Positions 13,063 to 19,768 of a stretch of 32,409 bases of DNA are shown here, piece by piece (positions within the stretch are counted from its first letter, which is position 1; each line of letters opens with the position of its first letter). The notes under the pieces are model-generated. The model worked only from the letters and a program-made list of their open reading frames with translations. It did not search any database and was not told where the DNA came from. The position numbers and the translations under genes are program-made. The stretch is from Paractinoplanes deccanensis (GTDB lineage Bacteria; Actinomycetota; Actinomycetes; Mycobacteriales; Micromonosporaceae). Where the stretch lies: contig NZ_BOMI01000151.1 of assembly GCF_016862115.1 (NCBI RefSeq), positions 1 through 32,409 on the forward strand, written 5' to 3'.

Positions 13063-14109
13063 TCAGCCGACCGACCGAGTCGCCGCCGGCACGTGCGGAT
13101 GACCCGGCTCCCCCACCACCGCGTGGATCACGTCGTCCAATGTGATCACTCCGAGCGGCGTCCGGCCGTCGCTGACCAGCGCGATGTGCAGCCGGTCGCG
13201 GCGCATCGTCAGCAGCAGATCGGCCAGCGTGCGGTCGGGCGGGACGACCGCCAGCGGCCGGATGATCTCCGGTGGGATCGGCCTGGTCCGGCGGTCCGCC
13301 GCGTACCCCAGGATGTCCTTGACGTGCACGAAGCCCAGTACCCGCCGCGTCTCGCGCTGGACGACCGGCAGACGGGAACGGCCGGTGCGGGTCGCCACCG
13401 CCTCGACGGTCGCGGGTGACACGTCGTCGGCGATCGTCGTGACCGTCGACCAGGGGCGCAGCGCGTCGGCCGCGGTCCGGTCGTGCAGCCCCAGCGCGGC
13501 GTTGATCCGCGCGTACTGCTCCGTGCCGAGCAGGCCCTCGCTGCGCGCCTGCGTCACCATGCCGGTCAGCTCCTCGGCGGTGAAGACCGTCTTGACCGCG
13601 TCCGTCGACTCGATCTTCCACAGTCGCAGCACCACCTTTGCCGCCCAGCGCATCGCGTTGAGCAGCGGCTTCGTCGCCGTGCAAAAGCCCAGCATGAACG
13701 GCCCGAGGATCAGCGCCGCCCGCTCCGGCCCGGCCAGCGTGATGTTCTTGGGCACCATCTCGCCGATCACCGTGTGCAGGAAGACCACGATCATCAGGGC
13801 GAGGACGAACGCCACCGGGTGCACCGCGTTGTCCGGCAGCCCCAGCGCCTCGAACGGGCCCTCCAGCAGGTGGGCGACGGCCGGCTCGGAGAGCGCGCCG
13901 AGGCCGAGCGAGCAGACCGTGATGCCGAGCTGCGCACCAGCGATCATCAGCGGGATCTGGCCCATCGCGGACAGCGCCCATCGGGCCCGCTTCGACGTCG
14001 CGGCCAACGGCTCCAGGGCCGTGCGCCGGGACGCGATCAGCGCGAACTCGCCGCCCACGAAGATGCCGTTGCCGATCAGCAGCAAGACGGTGACGATCAG
14101 CTCAGTCAT
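13063..14109 (-). CDS. CNNM/CorC-type transporter-like membrane protein (short)
   Basis: This 348-residue protein has a DUF21/CNNM transmembrane domain (about 1-200; MTELIVTVLLLIGNGIFVGGEFALIASRR, then AQLGITVCSLGLGALSEP and VIGEMVPKNITLAGPE) and a cytoplasmic pair of CBS domains (about 210-340) with VLGFVHVKDILGY and PLGVITLDDVIHAVVG. The C-terminal CorC/HlyC domain of the longer paralogue is missing, which is normal for one branch. The family exports or regulates Mg2+ or Co2+ and was once called haemolysin. It is the second gene of a two-gene operon: its ATG overlaps the stop of the upstream paralogue by eight bases, so translation is coupled. Confidence 0.92.
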   Translation of the reverse strand: MTELIVTVLLLIGNGIFVGGEFALIASRRTALEPLAATSKRARWALSAMGQIPLMIAGAQLGITVCSLGLGALSEPAVAHLLEGPFEALGLPDNAVHPVAFVLALMIVVFLHTVIGEMVPKNITLAGPERAALILGPFMLGFCTATKPLLNAMRWAAKVVLRLWKIESTDAVKTVFTAEELTGMVTQARSEGLLGTEQYARINAALGLHDRTAADALRPWSTVTTIADDVSPATVEAVATRTGRSRLPVVQRETRRVLGFVHVKDILGYAADRRTRPIPPEIIRPLAVVPPDRTLADLLLTMRRDRLHIALVSDGRTPLGVITLDDVIHAVVGEPGHPHVPAATRSVG

Positions 14110-15436
14110 CGGCCGGCTCCGGCGGGACGACGACGCGCACCTGCTCGACCCGGTGCCGGTCGACGGCCATCACGGTGAACTCCCACCCGCCCGTCTCGTA
14201 CGACTCGCCGACCTCCGGGATGTGGCCGAGCCGGGCGAGCAGGAAGCCGGCCAGCGTCTCGTACGGCCCCTCGGGCAGTCGGAAGCCGGTCTGCTCGACC
14301 AGCTCGTCCTCGCGCAGCAGCCCGTCGACCAGGAACGTCTTCTCCCCGCCCGGCGCGGTGAGCTCGACGGTCGACGTCTCGGCCTGCTCCGCGTCGTACT
14401 CGTCGGCGATCTCGCCGACCAGCTCCTCGATCAGGTCCTCGACCGTGACCACGCCGTCGGTGCCGCCGTACTCGTCGACGACGATCGCCAGGTCGGCGTC
14501 CGCCTCGCGCAGGGCCGACAGCACCTTGTCGAGGCCGAGGCTCTCCGGCACGTAGACCGGCTCGCGGGCGATCGTGGACACGCGCGTGGCGGCTCGCCGC
14601 TCCGGCGGCACACCCAGCGCGTCCGGCACTCCCACCACGCCGGTGACCAGATCGATCGTGTTCTCGTAGACCGGGAAGCGGGTGTGGCCGGTCGCCCGGG
14701 CCTTGGCGATCAGATCGGCCACGCTGGCGGCGACCGGCAGCCCGACCACGTCGACGCGCGGCGTCATCGCCGAGGCCGCCCTCTTCTCGCCGAAGCGGAT
14801 CGTGCGGCGCACCAGCGTCGCGGTCTCGGTGGGCAGCGCGCCGGCCCGCGCGCTGATCGCGGCGAGCAGCCCGAGCTCCTCGGGTGACCGGGCGCTGGCC
14901 AGCTCCTCCTGCGGCTCGATGCCGATGCGCCGGACCAGCCAGTTCGCCGATCCGTTCAGCGCGCCGATCAGCCATTTGAAGAGCTTCGAGAAGGTACGCA
15001 GCGGAGCCGCCGTCAGCAGCGCCGCGCGCATCGGCCGGGCCAGCGCCGCGTTCTTGGGCACCAGCTCGCCGAAGAGCATCGACAGCAGCGTGGCCACCAC
15101 CAGGGCGATGGCGTGCGTGATGCCCTCGGTCGCGTCGCCGCCGACCGGCTCGACCAGGGGCGTGAAGAGCTTGGACAGCGCCGGCTCGGCGAGATAGCCG
15201 GTGAGCAGGGCGGTGATCGTGATGCCGAGCTGGGTGCCGGAGAGCTGGAACGAGAGCTCGTGCAGCGCGTTTTGCACCGTGCGGGCCCGGCGGTCGCCGG
15301 AGCGGGCGCGTGCGTCGATCTCGGGGCGATCGACCGTGACCAGACCGAACTCGGCGGCCACGAAGAACGCGTTGCCCGCCGTGAGCAGCGCGAAAGCCGC
15401 CAGCGGGAGCACCGCGGTCAGGAACAGGCCGTCCAT
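14102..15436 (-). CDS. CNNM/CorC-type transporter-like membrane protein (long)
   Basis: This 444-residue protein has the full family layout. An N-terminal DUF21/CNNM membrane domain (TAGNAFFVAAEFGLVTVDR, SGTQLGITITALLTGYLAEP, LFGELVPKNAALARP) is followed by tandem CBS domains with TPRVDVVGLP and LAIVVDEYGGTDGVVTVEDLIEE, and a C-terminal CorC/HlyC domain (about 355-440; FLVDGLLREDELVEQTGFRLPEG, VGESYETGGWEFTVM). The GTQLGIT motif is the family's cation-site loop. Likely role: Mg2+/Co2+ efflux or homeostasis at the cytoplasmic membrane, by family. First gene of the operon. The pair probably forms homo- or heterodimers through the CBS domains, which is inference. Confidence 0.94.
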   Translation of the reverse strand: MDGLFLTAVLPLAAFALLTAGNAFFVAAEFGLVTVDRPEIDARARSGDRRARTVQNALHELSFQLSGTQLGITITALLTGYLAEPALSKLFTPLVEPVGGDATEGITHAIALVVATLLSMLFGELVPKNAALARPMRAALLTAAPLRTFSKLFKWLIGALNGSANWLVRRIGIEPQEELASARSPEELGLLAAISARAGALPTETATLVRRTIRFGEKRAASAMTPRVDVVGLPVAASVADLIAKARATGHTRFPVYENTIDLVTGVVGVPDALGVPPERRAATRVSTIAREPVYVPESLGLDKVLSALREADADLAIVVDEYGGTDGVVTVEDLIEELVGEIADEYDAEQAETSTVELTAPGGEKTFLVDGLLREDELVEQTGFRLPEGPYETLAGFLLARLGHIPEVGESYETGGWEFTVMAVDRHRVEQVRVVVPPEPADD

Positions 15437-15524
15437 GATCGGTTCACCTCGGTCCCCATTGTGCCGGATGCGGGCGATTCCCGGCGGCCGGAGGCATCCA
15501 CGATTGATCTTCGCCTCGTTTGGT

Positions 15525-15530
15525 TACCGT
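15525..15530 (+). promoter_or_regulatory. -10 of the GPP34 gene
   Basis: TACCGT ends seven bases before ATG 15538, which predicts a near-leaderless mRNA. TTGATC at 15504-15509 could be a -35, but the 15-base spacing is short. Confidence 0.35.
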
Positions 15531-15537
15531 CGAGGAC

Positions 15538-16209
15538 ATGAACCTTGCCGAGGAGTTCCTGCTGCTCGCGTACGACGACGACGGCGCACCGCTCACCGAC
15601 GGCACCCACCTGGACAACGGCCTCGGCGGCGCGGTGCTGTTCGATCTCGCGCTGGCCGAGCGGGTCGACATCGTCGACAAGAAGGTGCTCGTCACCGACC
15701 CGGCACCCACCGGCGACCCGATCCTCGACGTGGCGCTCGGCCGGATCGCCGCCGAGGGCCGCCACCGCCGGCCCGGGCACTGGGTCACGAGGTTCGCCAA
15801 ACAGACACGGCCCCACGTGCTCGAGCGGCTGGTCGCGGACGGCGTGCTGACCGTGGAGAAGGACAAGGTGCTCGGAGTCTTCCCCCGCAAGCGGTACCCA
15901 GCCACGAACGGCGTCGAGCCGGCCGCCGAGACGCGGGCCCGGCAGCGCATGCGCGCGGCGGTCCTCGGCACCGAGCAGGCCGATCCGCGTACGGCCGCCC
16001 TCTGCGCCCTCGTCGCCGCGACCGACCTCGACAAGAAGGTCTTCGCCGGCCTCGACCGCAAGGTCGTGCAGGCGCGGCTGCGCGAGATCAGCGAGGGGGC
16101 GTGGGCGGCCGCCGCGGTGAAGAAGACGCTCGAGGAGATCCAGGCGGCCATGATGGTCGCGATCGTCGCCTCGACCACCGCGGCCACCGCCGGCTCGACC
16201 GGTTCCTAG
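15538..16209 (+). CDS. GPP34 (Golgi phosphoprotein 3-like) family protein
   Basis: This 223-residue protein is all-helical and matches the bacterial GPP34 family: NLAEEFLLLAYDDDGAP at the N-terminus, LGGAVLFDLALAERVDIVDKKVLV, PTGDPILDVALGRI, LERLVADGVLTVEKDKVLGVFP and RYPATNG, then LCALVAATDLDKKVFAGLD. In eukaryotes the family (GOLPH3/Vps74) binds phosphatidylinositol 4-phosphate and retains glycosyltransferases. Actinomycetes carry many copies whose role is not settled. The C-terminus is Ala/Thr-rich (AMMVAIVASTTAATAG) and could touch the membrane. ATG 15538 is preferred; TTG 15520 adds six residues. The stop is one base from the convergent EtfD-type gene's stop. Confidence 0.88.
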   Translation: MNLAEEFLLLAYDDDGAPLTDGTHLDNGLGGAVLFDLALAERVDIVDKKVLVTDPAPTGDPILDVALGRIAAEGRHRRPGHWVTRFAKQTRPHVLERLVADGVLTVEKDKVLGVFPRKRYPATNGVEPAAETRARQRMRAAVLGTEQADPRTAALCALVAATDLDKKVFAGLDRKVVQARLREISEGAWAAAAVKKTLEEIQAAMMVAIVASTTAATAGSTGS

Positions 16210-16210
16210 A

Positions 16211-18343
16211 TCAGACTTCCTGCTTCATCGAACGCAGCAGCACCGTCGCCACGTCGACGACCTCGACGTTGTCCTGCTCGCCCTTGCCGGTGACCCCGTC
16301 GCCGATCATCGTGTAGCAGAACGGGCAGCCCACGGCGATCGTCTTCGCGCCGGTGGCCAGGGCCTCCTCGGTGCGCTCGACGTTGATCCGCTTGCCGATC
16401 TTCTCCTCCATCCACATGCGGGCGCCGCCGGCGCCGCAGCAGAAGGAGCGTTCCTGGTTGCGCGGCATCTCGATCAGGTTGGCGGTCGCCTCGCCGAGGA
16501 CCTCGCGGGGCGCGTCGAAGACCCGGTTGTGCCGGCCCAGGTAGCAGGGGTCGTGGTAGGTCACGTCGCCGTCGATCGGCTGCACCGGGGTCAGCTTGCC
16601 GGTGGCCACCAGGTGGGCGAGCAGCTGCGTGTGGTGCACGACCTCGACCTTGAGGCCGAGCTGCTCGTACTCGTTGCCCAGCGTGTTGAAGCAGTGCGGG
16701 CAGGTGGCGACAATCTTCTTGACGTTCGCCTCCTGGAGCGTCTCGACGTTCTGCTGGGCGAGCATCTGGAAGACGAACTCGTTGCCGATGCGGCGGGCGG
16801 GGTCGCCGGTGCAGGTCTCGCCCTCGCCGAGGATCGCGTAGTTGACGCCGGCCTCGTGCAGCAGCTTCGCCACCGCCCGGGTGGTCTTCTTGGCCCGGTC
16901 CTCGAACGCGCCGGCGCAGCCGACCCAGAACAGGTACTCGAAGTCCTCGACCTCGCCGACCCGCGGCACCTCGAAGTCGAGGCCCTTGGTCCAGTCCTCG
17001 CGGGTGTTCTGCGGCGCGCCCCACGGGTTGCCCTTGTTCTCCAGGTTGCGCAGCATCACGCCGGCCTCGCTGGGGAACGACGACTCGATCAGCACCTGGT
17101 AGCGGCGCATGTCGACGATGTGGTCGACGTGCTCGATGTCGACCGGGCACTGCTCGACGCAGGCGCCGCAGGTGGTGCACGACCACAGCACGTCCGGGTC
17201 GATGACGCCGTTCTCGTCGACGCCGCCGATCAGCGGCCGCTCGGCCTCGGCCAGCGCGAGCACGTCGACCCCGGCGAGCTGCTCCTCGGTGGCCTTCTCC
17301 TCGCCGGTCAGGTCCTTGCCGCCACCGGCCAGCAGGTAGGGCGCCTTGGCGTACGCGTGATCGCGCAGCGACAGCACGAGCAGCTTGGGCGACAGCGGCT
17401 TGGCGGTGTTCCACGCCGGGCACTGCGACTGGCAGCGGCCGCACTCCGTGCAGGTGGAGAAGTCGAGCAGGCCCTTCCAGGAGAACTGCTCGACCTGGGC
17501 GACGCCGAACTGGTCCTTCTCGGGGTCGGCCTCCTCGAAGTCGAGCGGCTTGCCCTCGCTCATCATCGGCCGCAGCGCGCCCAGGCCGGAGCCGGCCGGC
17601 TTCTCGGGGTCGCGCTTGAAGAAAATGTTGAAGAACGCCAGGAAACGGTGCCACGCGACGCCCATGGTCGGGTTGAGCGCGATCGTGATCAGCCAGCCCA
17701 TCGAGATGAACAGCTTGACCAGCGCCACCCACGTGGGCCCGTCCGCGGCGGCCGGCAGGATCGAGCCGACGGCGTGCGACAGCGGGGTGGCCCACCCCGG
17801 ATATTCGAAGGTGTCGTTGGCGACCTTGAACCCGCGGATCAGGAAGCCGCAGATCAGCACCCCGATGATCACGGCCTCGACGAAGTAGGCCTGCCACATC
17901 GTCGAGCCGAGGAACCGGCTGCGCTTCTGCCTGATGTTGCGCTGCCGGACGAAGACCAGGTAGAGGATGCCGATCAGGCCGAGGATGCCGATCCACTCGG
18001 TGACGAACCCGTAGACCAGCCAATGCCCCACGATCGGCAGCCCGCCCTCGGGGTCGACGACCTCGAAGTACGCCTCCACGACCAGCAGGAACAAGATCAT
18101 GAAGGAGACCATCACGAACCAGTGGGCCGCGCCGATCGCGCTCCACTTGAGCATGCGCGTGTGACCGAGCGTCTCGGTCAGCATCGTCTTGGTGCGGGTG
18201 CCCTTGCCGGTGAACCGCTCCGGGGCCGGCTGACCCTGGCGGATCACCGCGGTGATGGTCAGGACCGCCCGCACAGCCAGCGCGACGGCCACGACGGTGA
18301 CGGCCCCGGCCAGCACGGTGGCGATGATCTGCGCTATGCCCAT
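16211..18343 (-). CDS. etfD: EtfD-type membrane Fe-S oxidoreductase (heterodisulfide reductase-like)
   Basis: The product is 710 residues from ATG 18343. The N-terminal 250 residues hold about six membrane helices (MVSFMILFLLVVEAYF, WIGILGLIGILYLVF, AYFVEAVIIGVLICGFLI). Next come two ferredoxin-type [4Fe-4S] motifs, CTECGRCQSQCP (near residue 297) and CTTCGACVEQCP (near 388), and two CCG domains with CPHCFNTLGNEY, DPCYLGRHN and CCGAGGARMWMEE. This is the layout of the actinobacterial electron-transfer-flavoprotein oxidoreductase EtfD (M. tuberculosis Rv0338c), which passes electrons from ETF to menaquinone during fatty-acid oxidation. AGGAGG (18359-18354) sits ten bases before the ATG. A promoter TTGACC-N18-TATTAC lies between it and the upstream limit of the open frame, which rules out longer starts. 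The paralogue choice is by domain order; other HdrD-like reductases are possible. Confidence 0.85.
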   Translation of the reverse strand: MGIAQIIATVLAGAVTVVAVALAVRAVLTITAVIRQGQPAPERFTGKGTRTKTMLTETLGHTRMLKWSAIGAAHWFVMVSFMILFLLVVEAYFEVVDPEGGLPIVGHWLVYGFVTEWIGILGLIGILYLVFVRQRNIRQKRSRFLGSTMWQAYFVEAVIIGVLICGFLIRGFKVANDTFEYPGWATPLSHAVGSILPAAADGPTWVALVKLFISMGWLITIALNPTMGVAWHRFLAFFNIFFKRDPEKPAGSGLGALRPMMSEGKPLDFEEADPEKDQFGVAQVEQFSWKGLLDFSTCTECGRCQSQCPAWNTAKPLSPKLLVLSLRDHAYAKAPYLLAGGGKDLTGEEKATEEQLAGVDVLALAEAERPLIGGVDENGVIDPDVLWSCTTCGACVEQCPVDIEHVDHIVDMRRYQVLIESSFPSEAGVMLRNLENKGNPWGAPQNTREDWTKGLDFEVPRVGEVEDFEYLFWVGCAGAFEDRAKKTTRAVAKLLHEAGVNYAILGEGETCTGDPARRIGNEFVFQMLAQQNVETLQEANVKKIVATCPHCFNTLGNEYEQLGLKVEVVHHTQLLAHLVATGKLTPVQPIDGDVTYHDPCYLGRHNRVFDAPREVLGEATANLIEMPRNQERSFCCGAGGARMWMEEKIGKRINVERTEEALATGAKTIAVGCPFCYTMIGDGVTGKGEQDNVEVVDVATVLLRSMKQEV

Positions 18344-18394
18344 CTGGGTTGTGCCTCCTCGGTCGGCTGTCCGCCGCGCCCATGTTACCCACGA

Positions 18395-18424
18395 GTAATA
18401 GACGGCCGCATGCCGCCGGGTCAA
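18395..18424 (-). promoter_or_regulatory. etfD: Promoter of the EtfD-type gene
   Basis: On the minus strand TTGACC (18424-18419), an 18-base spacer and TATTAC (18400-18395) form a good sigma-A-like promoter. Transcription would start near 18388, about 45 bases before the ATG. Confidence 0.65.
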
Positions 18425-18436
18425 GTAACGCGAAGA

Positions 18437-18463
18437 GCACCCCGCGCCGCCGGCCCGGGGTGC
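18437..18463 (-). terminator. Terminator of crgA
   Basis: GCACCCCG and CGGGGTGC form a perfect 8-bp stem, 51 bases past the crgA stop and just upstream of the EtfD promoter. It has no clear T-run. Confidence 0.65.
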
Positions 18464-18513
18464 CTTGAATCGGACTAAGTCGAAAATACCCGCGCTAAGC
18501 GGGCCTTACCGGC

Positions 18514-18777
18514 CTAACGCCAGCGCGACAGGATGCCCAGGGAGGCCACCATGCACCCGAAGCCGACCGCGAGGTTCCAGTACCGCCAGGCCTCGACCGG
18601 GTACTGCTGCGACGACAGGTAGTACACGACCAGCCAGGCGATGCCGATCACGATCAAGGCCACCGCACTGATCGGCAGCCACATCGGGCTCGGCTTCTTG
18701 GACGCCGCTGTCGCCGCCGGGCGAATGTCGGTCGGCGGCGTGTAGACCTTCTTCTTGCGAACCTGAGACTTCGGCAC
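18514..18777 (-). CDS. crgA: Cell division protein CrgA
   Basis: This 87-residue protein has the basic N-terminus typical of CrgA (MPKSQVRKKKVYTPP), a linker, and two membrane helices (about 33-53 and 63-84). CrgA is an actinobacterial inhibitor and scaffold of septation that interacts with FtsZ and with penicillin-binding proteins. The length matches the family (80-95). GTG 18777 follows GGAGAG by a few bases. Its place beside DUF881 and trpG copies the order Rv0011c-Rv0012-Rv0013 of M. tuberculosis. It has its own promoter candidate and terminator, so it is probably monocistronic. Confidence 0.96.
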   Translation of the reverse strand: MPKSQVRKKKVYTPPTDIRPAATAASKKPSPMWLPISAVALIVIGIAWLVVYYLSSQQYPVEAWRYWNLAVGFGCMVASLGILSRWR

Positions 18778-18857
18778 GGTGCTCTCCTGAAGGGCAACAA
18801 GTGGTGAACAACCCCACCGCTGAGCGGCTCCGGAGATCCCGAATGCTGCCCGTGGCG

Positions 18858-18885
18858 ATTAATGTTCGACAGCTAGCGTAGTCAA
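18858..18885 (-). promoter_or_regulatory. crgA: Candidate crgA promoter
   Basis: On the minus strand TTGACT (18885-18880), a 16-base spacer and ATTAAT (18863-18858) give a plausible promoter with a leader of about 75 bases. Confidence 0.4.
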
Positions 18886-18955
18886 GGCCGCGCTCACACA
18901 GGCACCCGCCAGGCGAGGAAAATGTCCGGCGCGAATTTCCGGGAGGAACGAGGAC

Positions 18956-19768
18956 GTGGAATACACCACCGGCACGCCCTCGTGGCGGCTCGTGCTGAGG
19001 CGCGCGCTCGGCGGCCTGCGGCCACGCCGGCGGGCCCAGCGCACCCGCGGCTGGTCTGTCGTCGTGCCGCTGATCGCGCTGGCCGCGGGCCTGCTCTTCA
19101 CCACGTCGGCGCGCACGGCGGACGGCACCGCGCTGCGCGACGACCGGCGGCCCCAGCTCACCCAGCTGATCGCCGACAAGCGGGTGCGCCTCGAAGCGCG
19201 CGAGCAGACCGCCGCCGACCTGCGCGCCTCGGTCGACCAGGACACGGCCCGGCTCGCCGAGGTCGACGGGCCGGTCGCGGAGGCGCGCACCCGGGCTGAC
19301 GCGCTGCGGGCGCCGGCCGGCTTCACGGCCCTGGCGGGCGAGGGCATCACCGTCACGCTCGACGACTCGTCCCGCCGGAGCAACGAGTTCTCCGACGCCA
19401 ACGCGCCCGACAACGACGATCTCGTGGTCCACCAGGGTGACGTCCAAGCCGTGGTGAACGCGCTGTGGGCGGGTGGCGCCGAGGCAATGTCGATCATGGA
19501 TGTCCGCGTTATCTCGACGAGCGCGGTACGCTGTGTCGGCAACACGCTGCTGCTTCACGGCCAGGTCTTCTCGCCGCCGTTCAAGATCACGGCAATCGGC
19601 GAACCCACAGCGATGCATCGCGCGTTGGAGTCCGCGGAAGGGGTCCAGCAATTCCGGGATGCTGTCGCCGACTTCGGCCTCGGCTACACGGAAAGGGTCG
19701 AGAGGAACGTGACAGTGCGGGCGTACGACGGGTCGAGCGACCTCCGATCCGCGCGGGTTGCCGAGTAA
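18956..19768 (+). CDS. DUF881 membrane-anchored protein (Rv0012-like)
   Basis: This 270-residue protein has a basic cytoplasmic N-terminus, one membrane helix (about 34-50), a coiled-coil-prone stretch (about 65-115, KRVRLEAREQTAADLRASV) and the DUF881 domain: GEGITVTLDDS, DDLVVHQGDVQAVVNALWAGGAEAMSI, RVISTSAVRCVGNTLLLHGQVFSPPFKITAIG, GVQQFRDAV and GYTERVERNVTVRAYDG. Its function is unknown; the gene is near-universal beside crgA, pknB and division genes in actinobacteria, which suggests a cell-envelope role. GTG 18956 follows GGGAGGAACGAGGAC. It overlaps the sortase ATG by one base (TAATG), so the two are translationally coupled. Confidence 0.9.
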   Translation: MEYTTGTPSWRLVLRRALGGLRPRRRAQRTRGWSVVVPLIALAAGLLFTTSARTADGTALRDDRRPQLTQLIADKRVRLEAREQTAADLRASVDQDTARLAEVDGPVAEARTRADALRAPAGFTALAGEGITVTLDDSSRRSNEFSDANAPDNDDLVVHQGDVQAVVNALWAGGAEAMSIMDVRVISTSAVRCVGNTLLLHGQVFSPPFKITAIGEPTAMHRALESAEGVQQFRDAVADFGLGYTERVERNVTVRAYDGSSDLRSARVAE

